A stretch of 64,000 bases of DNA. Source: Cephalotus follicularis (taxonomy: Eukaryota; Streptophyta; Magnoliopsida; Oxalidales; Cephalotaceae). The DNA lies in NCBI GenBank assembly GCA_001972305.1, contig BDDD01000983.1:193577-257576 (forward strand), in the 5' to 3' direction. The translations under genes were made by a program, and so were the position numbers. The notes under the pieces are model-generated. The model was not told the DNA's origin, did not search any database, and saw only the letters and a list, made by a program, of their open reading frames with translations. Of this stretch, positions 1-11,869 are shown one piece after another (positions within the stretch are counted from its first letter, which is position 1; every line of letters starts with the position of its first letter).

Positions 1-533
1 ATGATTTGGATGACACAAAAACTGTTTTTGACGATGTAGAAGTAAACAAGGAGTGATTTACGACCTAATAGAGTGATTTTTGACGAAAAACGGAGAGAGA
101 AAAATATTTTTGAAAAAACAGAAAAGGGGGTAAAGTGAGGAAATGAGCTTGAGGTCGACTTTTTATGAAGAAGTCGATTTCTGATCAAAAGACGTCGACG
201 TTATTCAAGAAGAGGTCGACGCGTTTTTAAAATATAGCTGTAAAAACGGTGCGTTTTAAAAAAGCATCGACGCAATTTAAAGGTAGTCGACGTGTTTTAG
301 AGAAATACAAAGGAGTCGACGTTTTTAAATAAGGATCGACGACATTTTCATGCGGCAGGATTTTTCCAGAAAAGGAGTCGACGCGATTAATTAAGGCATA
401 ACATTTCCAGAAAAGAAGTCGACTCTTTTGCAAAGTATAGCAGAAAAATCAACCAAAAACAGAACAAACACAGAAAATCAAACATCATATCAAATATGTA
501 TCAATCAGACATATCATATAAACATCATAAACA
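1..533 (-). repeat. SIRE-type copia 3' flank (3' untranslated region or LTR) with RYCGAC tract
   Basis: This non-coding stretch follows, on the minus strand, the stop codon of the SIRE RNase H gene at 534. About 150-430 holds roughly ten copies of a GTCGAC or ATCGAC core 20-45 bp apart, with T/A-rich spacers. The bases resemble but do not copy the tract in the 5' LTR (3722-4250). The 3' LTR start is not identifiable, because I see no sequence matching the 5' LTR terminus. This may therefore be long 3' internal sequence, with the 3' LTR lying beyond the window edge. Confidence 0.55.
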
Positions 534-1616
534 TCATTCAATCTCACATAAACCTAATTCCCCTCTAAACTTAGAAAAAGTGTTCTCATCTAAGGGTTTG
601 GTGAAAATGTCCGCGACTTGTTCTTCGGTCGGGACGAAAACTAGTTCTATATCACCTTTTTCAATATGGTCTTTAATGAAGTGATATCTAATGTCTATGT
701 GCTTGGTTCTTGAGTGATGAACGGGATTTTTTCCTAAGCAAATAGCACTAGTGTTATCACACCTAATTGGTACTTTTTCAAAAGTAAACCCATAATCAAG
801 GAGTTGTTGCTTCATCCACATTACTTGTGCGCAACAACTACCTGCAGCAATATATTCAGCTTCAGTAGTTGAAAGAGCTACTGAATTTTGTATCTTGCTA
901 AACCAAGAAATGAGCATATTGCCTAAGAATTGACAAGTACCACTTGTGCTTTTCCTATCCACCTTATATCCTCCGAAATCGGCATCGGAGTAAGTGTGAA
1001 GGTCAAATGTTGATTTCCTAGGATACCATAATCCTAAGGTCGGTGTATATGCTAAATACTTAAAAATGCGTTTTACAGCATGCAAATGTGATTCTCTTGG
1101 ACATGCTTGAAATCTAGCACACAAACAAACACTAAACAAAATATCCGGCCTACTTGCCGTTAAATAGAGCAAAGATCCTATCATACTCCTATATAGTTTT
1201 TGATCGATTGACTTACCTTGCTCATCTTTGTCAAGATTTGTTGTGGTGCTCATGAGTGTCTTGCTCTTTTTAGCACTCTCAATCCCAAATCTCTTAAGTA
1301 AATCCTTGACATACTTAGCTTGATTGATGAAGATGCCTTCCTCCAATTGTTTGACTTGTAGTCCGAGGAAATAATTGAGCTCACCCATCATGCTCATCTC
1401 GAATTCCACCTGCATAATCTTAGCAAAGTTCTTGCACACATTTTGGTTAATAGAACCAAAAATTATATCATCTACATACACTTGAACAATCAAAATTTCC
1501 TTTTTGAAAGATTTTGTAAAAAGTGTTATGTCAATAGTGCCTCTTTTAAAACCATTTTCAAGTAAATATCCACTTAGCTTTTCATACCAAGCTCTTGGAG
1601 CTTGTTTTAAAAAGGC
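534..1616 (-). pseudogene. SIRE-lineage copia reverse transcriptase (3' half) and RNase H
   Basis: C-terminal part of a Ty1/copia polyprotein. The open frame starts in the RT fingers/palm (LKQAPRAWYEKLSGYLLENG near 1612-1550). It continues through the intact catalytic box YVDDIIFG (about 1475) to the copia RNase H with YSDADFGGY, STTEAEYIA and the tail HSRTKHIDIRYHFIKDHI, and ends at TGA 534. Phrases such as MSTTTNLDKDE and YRSMIGSLLYLTASRPDI are typical of the SIRE/Maximus lineage. The upstream end is a deletion junction at about 1612-1618, where the start of integrase runs directly into RT, so most of integrase and the RT N-terminus (about 2 kb by comparison with the family) are missing. 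RT and RNase H motifs look intact, but the polyprotein cannot be made. Confidence 0.9.
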
Positions 1617-2209
1617 CTAGTTGTAGATACTATGTTCTTGCTTTGAAATGATGCTCTAGTTTGTTTACCATATTGGCATGCATCACAAATTCTATCTTTT
1701 TCAAAGCTAATCTTAGGTAGTCCTTTAACTAGTTCATAATTCAAAAGTTTTGAAATGGTTGACATTCCTACATGACCTAATCTTCTATGCCATAGCCAAC
1801 TATCATCGTTCATGGAAACTAAGCATTTAATATTAACTAAGTCATATATATCTACTAAATAAAAATTTCCATGCCTATGTCCAATAAATTTTACTAGACC
1901 ACTATTTATGTCTATGACTTTGCATAAGTCCTTTTCAAAAATGACATTACAATCCTTATCACATAATTGACTTATGCTCAAGAGATTGTGCTTAAGTCCC
2001 TCTACAAATAACACATTATGAATAGAAGTTTTGAGATTACCTATGGAGCCAACACCTTTGATTTTTCCTTTTGCATTGTCTCCGAAAGTTACTTCTCCTC
2101 CTTCTTTTGATTCATACTTGACGAAGAGACCCTTGTCACCCGTCATATGCTTGGAGCATCCACTATCCAAGTACCATTGTGTCTTCTTGGATAATGCCTT
2201 CAAGCACAC
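1607..2209 (-). pseudogene. SIRE-lineage copia protease and GAG-pre-integrase
   Basis: The fragment begins near the aspartic protease active site (WYLDSGCSKHMTGDKG, about 2170), the usual SIRE D-S-G form. It runs through the protease domain into the GAG-pre-integrase zinc region (LWHRRLGHVGMSTISKL ... CDACQYGKQTR), giving the H-H-C-C finger of integrase. It ends at STTRPF, where family members would continue into the integrase core. Here the frame hits a stop at the deletion junction with RT (see 534-1616). It is not in frame with the gag segment upstream (a shift near 2205) or with RT downstream. Confidence 0.88.
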
Positions 2210-3437
2210 CTACAAGCACAAAATTCAGGTTTTGTTTGAGGTACCCAACAAACTTTGGGTCCTTTGGGGTTAGTGAAATTTGTTCCTTTCGGAACCCAAC
2301 TTCTTTTTGTTCTAGAGAAGTTCAATATATTTCGTTCATAGAAACATGAAGTAGAGGTGTGTCCATGATTACCACAAGTATTGCAAGATACCACTACATT
2401 ATTTCTTCTATGGAAACATGATGAAAGTGTATGACCATATCTACCACAATGTGTACACAAAGTTTTTCTTACTCATGGCATTCCTTCTATGATAACATTG
2501 TGAGTGTGTGTGTCCATGTTTACCACAAAAATTGCATGATCTGGTCAATTTATTCCTAAACATGGCATTTTTCTTATGGAAGCAAGTAGAGGAGGTGTAT
2601 CCTATTTTACCACAATAATCACATATGGTTTTCTTTTTAATCTTGGCCTTATTTATCTTTTCCTTTTCAATTTTCTCCTTTCTATCAAAGAATGTTTGAT
2701 AAAGCTTGACATTATTCATTTCTTCAAATCCTAGTCCCGCTTTATCAAATACGCATCTTTGCATTCCAAGAAGTTTTTCAAGCTTCTCACTACTATTAGA
2801 GAACTTTGAAAAGGTTTTCTTTAAGGCCTCTATCTCTTCCTTGAGATTTTTGTTTTCCTTAACAAGGTAAGCAATTTCATTCTCAAGTAGGTCTACCTCA
2901 ATTTCATTTGAGGTTTCTTCCTTAGTCAATTTTAGATCATCATTTTCATATGTCAAAGATTTAACCTTTTTCTTTAAAGAAGCAATCATGCAACTATATT
3001 TTTCTACTAACAAGACAAGTTCGTCATAAGTTACCTCATCATTTTCTTCTTCTTCTTGATCATCCAAGGCCATTAATGCTATTTGAGCTACCTCCTCGTT
3101 TGTTTCTTCATCCGAGCTGGATTCATCGCTATCATCCCAAGTTGCAATCATAGCCTTCTTTTTCTTCTTTACTAAGTCCTTCTTCTTTAGGCGAGGGCAA
3201 TCACTTTTGTAGTGCCCCGGTTTATTGCATTCGTAGCATATGATTTCTTCAAGCTTGCTTGCCTCTCCCTTTTGGTGGAATTTCTTATTTGGCCTCCCAC
3301 CGAATTTCTTTTTGCCGGCAAGAAATTTCTTGAATCTCTGGGTGATAAAAGCAAGTTCTTCATCATCATCATCATCATCATCCTCGGAGTCTTCGGTTTG
3401 GGATGACTTCAAAGCTACAATCTTTTTCTTCTTCTTT
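2200..3437 (-). pseudogene. SIRE-lineage copia gag, N-terminus missing, with five zinc knuckles
   Basis: Nucleocapsid-rich part of gag. From its N-terminus: an Asp/Glu tract encoded by a CAT repeat (about 3355-3385), a basic linker, a canonical CCHC knuckle (CYECNKPGHYKSDC, about 3240-3200), acidic and Lys/Glu-rich coiled-coil-like sequence (about 200 residues), then four further knuckle-like units about 30-45 residues apart: CDYCGKIGYTSSTC, CNFCGKHGHTHSQC, CTHCGRYGHTLSSC and CNTCGNHGHTSTSC. The first of these four has Tyr in place of the zinc-binding His. A frameshift at about 2450 separates the third and fourth units of the array from the rest. The conserved N-terminal gag domain is absent: a stop (3438-3440) lies just upstream, followed by LTR-like sequence, so the PBS and gag start have been deleted. 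Confidence 0.85.
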
Positions 3438-3617
3438 TAGCTAAACCTCTCACAGGTTGGATATTACAAGATAATAGCTCAATTTAGTGAGAACAAGAAA
3501 ATAGCTTAAAATATGACAAGAAAGCTCTTTGAATTTGATCTTTGTATGTTTGTTTGATCTTTGTATGTATGATGTTCTGCACTTGTTTTTCCACACCTTC
3601 TCAGAGGTTTCAGTCTT

Positions 3618-3626
3618 CCTTTTATA
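3618..3626 (-). promoter_or_regulatory. TATA box of the SIRE 5' LTR
   Basis: The minus strand reads TATAAAAGG, in a context typical of copia LTR core promoters. It lies about 100 bp downstream of the RYCGAC tract in the direction of transcription, placing that tract in U3 directly upstream of the promoter. Confidence 0.6.
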
Positions 3627-3721
3627 GCCATAAAAGGTTTGTAGCCGTTGCTTGATTTGTGGAAGCTTTTGATTAAAGAATTGTAGTTGCAATCTTTGAT
3701 TTTTATTTCTGCTGGTATGAA

Positions 3722-4250
3722 GACGTCGACTTCTTTCCGAATGGCGTCGATGTCTTTGTAACTGATAGCTGTTGTAGTGCTTGAAATAGCCGTTCCATGT
3801 TTCCCGATTTTTGTCTATTTAAAAAGACGTCGACTTCTTTTCATAAATCGTCGATGTCTTTTCTGGGAAATCTCCAGGTATGACGCTTTGAACATCTCGT
3901 CGACTTCATCTGTGGGAGTCGATGTGTTTTCTGAAAATTCAGGTTTCTCTAGGAAGGCGTCGATGTGCATTGAAATGCGTCGATGTCTTTAGTACGGACG
4001 TCGACGTCTTTGCCTTTGGAAGTCGATGTCTTTGCACGAAAGTATCCTGTAACTTTGGCACCCAAAGACGTCGATGTCTTTGAGTTAGGGATCGACGCCT
4101 TTCGTACGGACATCGATGTTTTTGCCTTTAGGAGTCGATGTCTTCTTGTGAAATTGCCCTGTAACTTTAGGCATGAAAGGCGTCGATGTCTTCTTGGAAG
4201 GCGTCGATGTCTTTCTGTACGGACGTCGACTTCTTCCCTGGAAGGTCAAT
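3722..4250. repeat. RYCGAC motif tract in SIRE U3
   Basis: About 18 occurrences of GTCGAC, GTCGATG or ATCGAC, typically in the context GACGTCGA(C/T)(G/T)TCTTT, spaced 20-45 bp. GTCGAC is self-complementary. The spacers are not copies of one another, so this is not a simple tandem duplication. Similar tracts occur in unrelated LTRs of this window (see the findings). Confidence 0.8.
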
Positions 4251-4375
4251 GTCTTTTTTCTTGCAGATAGTATTTTTGCTTTGGTACTTATTTTGTAATT
4301 CCTTGCACATCAAGTAGATTTGTTAAATGCAAATATGTTATCATCAAAACAAGGATTGAGACTAAATAGTCAACA

Positions 4376-6975
4376 TTGTTCATAGACTAGTCCTAATAGA
4401 AACATAGTAGGATCTCACTCCTAAATGATCCTCTGAAACAAGATGGACATCTCTCATCACACATTACCCGGTTGCTCCTGATAACCTGCCGCATGGAAAC
4501 AAAAACACTGCTGAGCAAACCTCAGTACGGATAAAGAATGTAAACAGTAAAGGGTAATTTAAAAGCAGTGGGATTTCAGAAATTAACTCAAAACAGAAAT
4601 CTTAGGCAGTTTAAACATTCTTTGTAGTTACCCTCGACAAAACGTATAAACTAAATCCATAGCTTTGAAAACATAAGCATATCTTTCAAAACATATATTC
4701 CATACTGAGCCACATAACATATCACATATTATAACACATATGGCAAGGGAGGAGCTAATTTCACATGCCCAGTAGAATTGAAGTGTACGGCACTACGCAA
4801 GTAAATTCTCATATCATATCACATAATACATATCTCATCACATAAGTCATATAATAGAATCGATCCATACGCCTCTATCATACATAACGGATCCATAATC
4901 CACCTCATGGGATTATCAAAACATAGAGAGATGTCGTAGACTAATCACATCGCTACGGAAATGTCATGTCCCCGTGTCAGGGCTACGACTTGCCTATGGT
5001 ACGCCCCATAGACGGGTATAAACTCAGTAGTTTACCATTTTGAAATCATTGATTTAATCAAAATCAAATTAAAACACATAAAAGGTTTTCCGAAACATAT
5101 CCATAAATCGTTATCAAACGATGTAATTTCACATACTTTCATATTCATAAATCAACTCATTTATTTTTACCATGAAGAGATGATTATATCACATTTCATA
5201 AACATATCATAACCCAAAGCATAACTAAATTCATAAAACCGAAGGAACACATCAAGGAATGAACAGCCATTCATAAAAACAAAACTGAATTATCTCAATA
5301 AAATCGAAGAGAGTGTCAAAGAGAAGAATATAGGTACATTAATCATAAAATTGAAACCGGGTCGTTTCAATAAAATCAGATAGCCAAAGAACGATATAAT
5401 ATGTACCTTAAGCGATCACAGAATATAACTTATGAAGCAACTGATAAATTCTAATTTCCCTTCATCGCACAAAAATCTAAAAGACATAAAATCATTCATA
5501 TAAGGGTTTGAAAATCATTGTGGGCATAAATCAGAATTAATACAGTGTCCAGGGAATATCCTGATTAAACAGAATTGCAAACTGACCAAGAAAACTTAAA
5601 ACAGAAATTTCCTGGACAAACCAGCCGACTGTTACAGAGTTACAGTCGACTGTTGGAAGCTTGGTAGTCGACTATCCAACAAGACCAGCCGACTACACAA
5701 ACTGGACTACAACCAGTCGACTGTGGTAGGGGTCCAATCGACTGTGCAAGGCTAAGCAGTCGACTAATCATACAGACAGTCGACTACTCAAGGCTTAATA
5801 GCTGACTGTCCAAAAGAACAACCGACTATTTTGGACGATAAAACAGCATAAACTCTAACAATCCTATGCAAAAATCTATCAAAACTTGAATAACATAGTA
5901 CCAGAGGCCTATAAACATTTACGTAAGACATTGTATGATATTTAGACAGCAGAAAAACACAGAATTAGAAAGAAATACATATACAGTGGTTTTAACTTCA
6001 AGAGAAAAGAGAGACCTCTAATCCACTATCCACATATATAATCCAATTTTCTGTCAAGTTACCAACCATCAATTATAAAACCAGATTACAACTTATGCAG
6101 AAGCCTAAAGGCTAATCAACTGACATAGAACAACAACATAGTATGTATTCCCAGGAAACAAAACCAACCTCTAACAGCCTATAAGAACATAAAATTGGAT
6201 TCATAAAAATGTAGCAAAAACCATCACAGTAAAGAATAAGTGAACTAACCTGTAATCGCGACACACAACTGTTGTATTAACACAATGATTTTCCAGACTT
6301 AAAACCACTGATCCACAGGAAAAAAAAAGAGACGGAACATATGGTTTCAAAACTTGCCAAAAGGGTGTATGACAAAACAAAACAATCAAAGGACTGAAAT
6401 TATGAAGCACGAACCTGACTTTGATGACGACACTTGCACAAAAACAACACGAATTCCAAATTGCAGAATCGGTAGAGACCAAGCAAGAGAAACAGATGGC
6501 ACAAAACCATAACTAAAGCCATTCTTAAACAGAAAAGGGAGAAGATTTCGGCTAGGATAAGGAAAATGGGAGACACAAATCTGATAAGATAAGGAAGTAG
6601 GGGGATTTTAGGAGGAGAAAAAGGAAAGAGGGAGAGAATTTCGGTGAAGGAGTTTAAAGGAGGGAGAGACGTACGGGAGGGAGAGATAAGAGTGAGAAGG
6701 AAAATAAAATAAAAGATTTTGTTTTAATAAAAAATTATAAAGCTGCTTTTTTAAAAATAAAAATAAATAAATAAAGTAGATAAAAGTAAGATAAAGGCAT
6801 AATCCATACTTATGCATACTCACATACTAACATACCCAAAGTCCAGGCTGGTATCAATCAGCCCAAAACACGTAGACCCAAAACAAGGTAAACGGAATTC
6901 ATAACACAACAAATTAAAAGCCCATAACAAACATATATAAAAGTCTGAAAATATGTAAATAGACAAACATGGTAT
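4376..6975 (-). repeat. Gypsy LTR 'F', minus orientation, split by the SIRE insertion
   Basis: The minus strand starts TGTAATACC at 6975 and contains blocks shared with the LTRs of element A in reverse complement: the GGGGACATGACA...CTACG block (about 4930-5030), the 'ccatacgcctctatc' block (4868 on) and the CTGAG-loop-CTCAG hairpin with TGCGGCAGG (about 4485-4525). Its 3' end lies on the far side of the SIRE element, outside the window. An RYCGAC tract sits at 5630-5830. On the right it abuts copia E gag, apparently its insertion target. No internal region is seen, so it may be a solo LTR. Confidence 0.75.
5630..5830. repeat. RYCGAC motif tract in LTR F
   Basis: About ten cores in 200 bp, reading AGTCGACT, AGCCGACT, AATCGACT and AACCGACT with G or A following. 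GTCGAC, GCCGAC, ATCGAC and ACCGAC are all present. One unit has decayed to AGCTGACTG. The flank (A-core-T) differs from the SIRE and B tracts. Confidence 0.8.
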
Positions 6976-8474
6976 TACAGCGAGACTCTAGGGCTATTCT
7001 ACAACACCTCCGCGAGTTATACAGGGGGAATAGTAGAAATGCTCGATTCCAGCTCACGATTGAGCTGTATGGCACAAAAATGGCTGAAGGATCTTCAGTA
7101 AATGACCATGTGCTCAAGATGATCAATGCGATTGAACGTCTAAAAGCTCTAGGCATCATTCAGGATGTTGAACTAATCACAGATCTGATCTTTCATTCAC
7201 TTCCACCTTCCTTCTCTGGTTTCATCAACAATTTTAACATGAATAGGATATCAGCTACTCTGGCTGACCTCCTAAACATGTTGAGGGAAGTGAGAGTGAA
7301 CATGTATAAGGGTAAGGCACCAGTTATGATGGTAAGGCAGTCCTGTAGGCCCAATAGGAAGGGTAAGTCTGCCATTGCGAAGGGAAAGACTAAAAATGGG
7401 ACAATGCCACCATGACAGGCATCTTTCAAACTAGGGGTAGCCAACCACCAAATCAGACAAAACAACAAGCTGTTGCTGTGTCAGACATTGTCGTAAGAGT
7501 TTCACCTGTTGAGGAGTCTGCCTCAGAAGCTCCTGCTAAGGGACCGTGCTTCCATTGTGGGAAGCCAGGACATTGGAAAAGGAACTGTGTGACATTCCTT
7601 AGATCAATTGGCAAATGTATGCCCTATTTGCTTTATATAGAGGTCAATATGAATATTTCATATTCATTTTCCTGGATTTTAGACAGCAGATGTGGTACTC
7701 ACATATGTTCTAATTTACAGGCTCTCACGGATAGAAGAAACCTTGAGAAGGGTAAGGGAGATCTATGGCTTGCAGATGGCTCGGTTGTTGAAGCCATAAC
7801 TGTAGGATTAGTTTATATTTTGTTGCCTTCGGGCCAGAGCCTTGTACTCAAACATTGCGTTTATTCGCCTCACATTTTACGTAATATCATTTCTATTCCA
7901 GTATTAGATGCTGAAGGTTTTCATATTATTTTTAAAGACAAGTGTTGTTCTATTTTATTAAATAATGTGATTTATGCAAAATGTTTCCTTCGTGATGGAT
8001 TATATATATTGAGTAAACATGAGATTGTTTTCAATATGCAAAAAGACAATAAAAGAAAGAGAGATGAAGGTAATCAATCTTACCTATGGCACTGCAGAAT
8101 TGGTCATATAAGAGAGAAAAGAGTTCGCAGGTTGATCTCGGATGGATACTTCGATTTTTCAGAGTATCAACAATTTCCAACTTGTGAACCTAGTCTCAAA
8201 GGCAAAATGACCAAATCTCCCTTCATAGAGAAAGGGGAAAGGTCGCCGGAACTATTGGGTCTTGTGCACAATGATGTTTGTGGACCGATGACAGTGGATG
8301 CCAGAGGTGGATATTCCTACTTCATAACCTTTACGGATGATCATTCTCGTTTTGGTTATTTGTACCTAGTGCGGCACAAATCTGAAGCCTTTGAAAAGTT
8401 CAAGGAATTCAGACAAGAAGTAGAAAAACAGACTGGTAAAAGTCTGAAAACTCTTCGATCAGATCGAGGTGGTG
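6976..8474 (+). pseudogene. Copia element E, segment 1: gag to integrase core
   Basis: The segment enters the copia gag (UBN2-type) domain part-way (AILQHLRELYRGNSRNARF ... KMAEGSSVNDHVLKMI). After a frameshift near 7400 come the CCHC knuckle CFHCGKPGHWKRNC (about 7550), the protease WILDSRCGTHIC (about 7675; the family D-S-G reads D-S-R, which would inactivate it), the GAG-pre-integrase finger (LWHCRIGHIRE ... CEPSLKGKMTKSPF, with the expected second Cys replaced) and the first integrase Asp (HNDVCGPM). It ends at the second Asp (SDRGG), where the 2.9-kb insertion interrupts it. The N-terminus of gag probably lies left of LTR F and the SIRE element, outside the window. Same lineage as copia D by sequence. 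Confidence 0.9.
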
Positions 8475-11376
8475 CAACAGGACCCGTTCCCGTTCCACTA
8501 GGGAGATGAGCTCTGTCGGGGAAGGCATACCTGCCAACAACCCTCCAAACCAACAGACCACCCAAACAGACCAACCTAGACAACACCAGGGGTCCATTAC
8601 GCAAAGGCTCGACGAGGATGTCAGGGCTGAGAACGCGTAATACCACTGGGGATAAAAGAAAGGCATAGGGCTTAAAGAACAAAGGACTTAAAACAAACTA
8701 TCGGGGAACCAAAACTCACCTTTTCACTTAAGCCTGAGGAAACCCCACACGTGCACACACCAACGCTAAGGTCTGCTAAGATGCCTGTGGAACCAAGCAC
8801 TACGTTCCTCACCTAGGCAACATAACACCTCATGCGCTCAGGCCTCAACACGGACTATATGTCTGAGGAACCCAAGTGCGTCAAAATGTCCGAGGACTCA
8901 CCAATGCCCGGGGAGACGCCAAAAGTCCGAGGACCCACAAACGTCCAGGGACACACGAATGTGCGAGGACTCACCAACGTCCTAAGACACACGTGGCAAC
9001 GAAGATCCATGCGCCCCTCATATCCGAGGACTGCAACAACCTAGCAGTCTGACATCTACTTCCCTAGGACCAAGAACATGCCCTGACAATGATTGAGATG
9101 GTCTGACTTCCTGCCGAGGAAGCCTACCGCTCACTAAGATATATCATAAGGTCGATCCAGCGCTAGACCACAAACCTAAATATCAACATTCACCTTTTCC
9201 TCGGCTTGGGAGCTCGACACTAAGGTCTACACAACCTAGAACCTCAAAAATACCACAAAGGACATAAAAGCCCAGAAGAAACATATCATTTCATAAATAA
9301 ATAAAAATGATCATACATCATTATCATTTGAGATTAATACATAACTTGTTCACAAAATAAAATCTAATCCCAAAATGAATGTCCCCAATGCATGAAGGAA
9401 GGACTAGCCAAGAAGGCCAGGGGAAACGCATGCTCCGTGGTCTACCTCTCAAAAATCCTTATAGTGGTCCGAGGAGAGAAAACTTCACCTGTTCCTCAAC
9501 TGCAAAAACAACCTGGGAAGGGGTTAGTCCAAAGACTAGCGAGAGAGGAAAGAAAGCATTCCTTAGGTGCCAGAATAAACTAGACGCCGAAAACAAAAGG
9601 CTATGGCCAACTGGCCAATAGATAACCACGGCTCATCACATGAGGATACTCAACAAGAAATCGACAGACTACTTGGAGTATAAATATATTAAAAGATATA
9701 TATACAACATCAATAATGCTGAAAATAAGAACAAGAGAGATAAAATAAAGTAAGGTGTCCAAACCAATTTGCCGAGGACCCAACAAAGGATCTTAGACTC
9801 TAGGGATCAACTGATCAGAGGAATACTGGTACCTGCCATGTTACCCAAGTCACCTCAGCCAAATCACCTCGGCCATATCCAATACATCTGCTGGCGCCGA
9901 ATTTAATGACGGCAATCTCACACAGTCCACCAAACAGAACTGGAGATGAAGATCATAGGCTTGCAGGAGATGCCCCAACTGTCATATACCGGTACAGTGA
10001 GCCACATGTCTTGGTCTTCCATTAAAGGTGCTGACGGATCAGTGTCCAACCCAGCCCCTGAGAGACAAGCAGATCACGAACATGGACTGAGGGGCCAGTG
10101 AATCACTACTAAGGCACCACCCTCGTCGGCAATCACGTATAAGAACATCGATCGAGAGCTCGGCAAATCAACATACAAACCACCCATCGTCGAAAATCTC
10201 ATAGTAGAGCATCCTACAAGGCTTGTTGGGAAGAGGAGCGGATCCTCGGCTGCACTCACACTCACATTCCATCATAGACAACGGAAATGTGCATATCCAG
10301 GTAGAGGAACCTGGGGCCAATCATACTTACAGAGCATCATAGACAAATGCCACTGCAGTTATGAGAGGGGAATCAACGCTTACTCGCCCGCACCAAGTCA
10401 TGCTCAGTCATCACCGTTTCCAGTACCCAGTATCCAGAATCCAACAACATATGGTATCAAAAGAGTTATGACATATATATATAAACAGGATAAATCAAGG
10501 GAAAAACACATCCTAGAACATCGAGCACACCAGCTTGGAAATCAATATCAACTTATATATATATCAAAACCAAAGGAAGAAAAATTCTTGGAAATAAGAC
10601 ACCATGAAAAGGAAATATTCAGAGGACATGAAATAAGTTCAAGACTCTCAATTGTTCAAGATAAAAGGAAAGGAATGTCACACTCACCACTTAACCACAT
10701 ACCTCTGCACAGCTCCTATAGCTCTGGATCCACGCTCGGCTCCTCGGCTACAAGAACAATAACAAACACCAAACAAACACAGACTTAGCACAGTCTGTAC
10801 GAAAATAGAGAAAAACATGCATGAAACCTACATACATGATCGTCTCCTCGGGTAGTCGTTCTGACCATCCACATCGCTCACCACCGTCATCTTTGACTCC
10901 ACTGCGAACGGGAGGTTTAGCATGCACCTTGACAAACTAAACAGAGGAAAGGAAACGAAGGAAGAAGAGCTCACCTCGATGAACTCAAGGACCAAGATCT
11001 TTAAGCAAACTCGCCTTCGACAAGGGAAACTTTAGAAGGAAAGAGAAGAAGCATAGAGAAAACACGCTCTTCTCTCAACTAACGCTTCTGGCACCAACAA
11101 CTGAAACAACAGCTCCTTACTACCTATACTACCTTTGACGTGAGTGTTGTGTGCTTGACAAGATGGGACACTACAAATCCCTTACACAACCTCCCATACC
11201 CACGTGCATGCAGCCTCCAAATGCCGAAACCGGCCAAAGCAAAGAAACCAACCAAACAAACCAAAATTCAACCAGCCCAATCACAAGGCCCAACTCTTCA
11301 CCAAAGAAAAAAATAAATAAATTTCCAAGGCCCAAAACCAAAGAGTCCAATACCAAATTGGACCTGGGTCATCACA
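8475..11376. mobile_element. Unclassified 2.9-kb insertion, 5-bp TSD (TGGTG)
   Basis: It interrupts the copia E integrase exactly between codons that read straight through when it is removed. TGGTG stands on both sides (8470-8474 and 11377-11381). The left end starts CAACAGGACCC; the right end, read on the minus strand, starts TGTGATGACCC. The ends share GACCC at the same offset but no clear long TIR, and I see no direct LTR repeat at both ends. No gag, pol or transposase reading frame is recognisable. About 8870-8990 holds degenerate copies of a CCGAGGAC(C/T)CAC unit. On the minus strand, TTGGTGCCAGAAGCG (about 11093-11079) could be a PBS after a ~285-bp LTR, which would make this a LARD/TRIM-like remnant. 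A DNA transposon is possible but less likely with a 5-bp TSD. Confidence 0.65.
8870..8990. repeat. Degenerate CCGAGGAC repeat
   Basis: Four or five imperfect copies of a roughly 25-bp unit with the words CCGAGGACTCACCAA and GTCCGAGG lie within the unclassified insertion. Related CTCGG-rich words recur through 9100-10900. Confidence 0.5.
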
Positions 11377-11869
11377 TGGTGAGTATCTCTCCACCAAGTT
11401 TTTAACTTATCTCAGAGATAATGGGATTATCTCTTAGTGGATGCCTCCTGGAACACCACAACATAATGGTGTATTTGAAAGGAGGAATCGTACTTTTCTT
11501 GACATGGTGCAGAACATGATGAGTGATGTTGGACTTCCACTGTCTTTCTGGGGTTATGCCTTAGAGACTGCTGTTCACATATTAAATAGGACTCCAACAA
11601 AATCTGTTCCCAAAGACTCCATATGAGATATGGAATAGGAAGAAACCTGATCTTAGTTATCTAAGAATATGGGGCTGCCCTACATATGTCAAACAGACAA
11701 CAGCAAAAAAATTGGATTCTAGATCCATAAAATGTAAACTTGTGGGATATCCTAAGGTAACAAGGGGATATTATTTCTATTACCCACCTGGCAACAAAGT
11801 ATTTGTAGCCAGGCAAGGTACTTTTCTTGAGAAGGATTTCCTGTTGGAAGATAGTAGTGGGAGCATGAT
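11377..11869 (+). pseudogene. Copia element E, segment 2: rest of integrase core
   Basis: Resumes the frame left at 8474, with residues following SDRGG (EYLST ... LRDNGIIS). An in-frame TAG follows (about 11434), then GTPQHNGVFERRNRTF with the catalytic Glu of the DDE triad. A one-base shift near 11610 precedes YEIWNRKKPDLSYLRIWGCP and the C-terminal integrase region (GYPKVTRGYYFY). Cut at 11869 by gypsy element A (TSD ATGAT, 11865-11869). Confidence 0.9.

Larger units (their letters stand above)
3438..4375 (-). repeat. SIRE-type copia 5' LTR (3' end deleted)
   Basis: On the minus strand the LTR starts TGTTGACTATTTAGTC (right end at 4375), as SIRE LTRs do. It is abutted on the right by gypsy LTR F; the five bases TTGTT at 4376-4380 are the likely target-site duplication, but the other copy lies outside the window. 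Downstream come a dense GTCGAC/GTCGATG tract (3722-4250) and then a TATA box (3618-3626). No PBS is visible before the gag fragment, so a deletion joined U3/R directly to mid-gag. Confidence 0.75.

Noticed and set aside
3983..4270. A 95-codon plus-strand frame with repeating D-V-D and V-D-V-F words
   Set aside because: It is a translation of the RYCGAC tract inside a U3 region on the other strand. It is not conserved as protein in other tracts.
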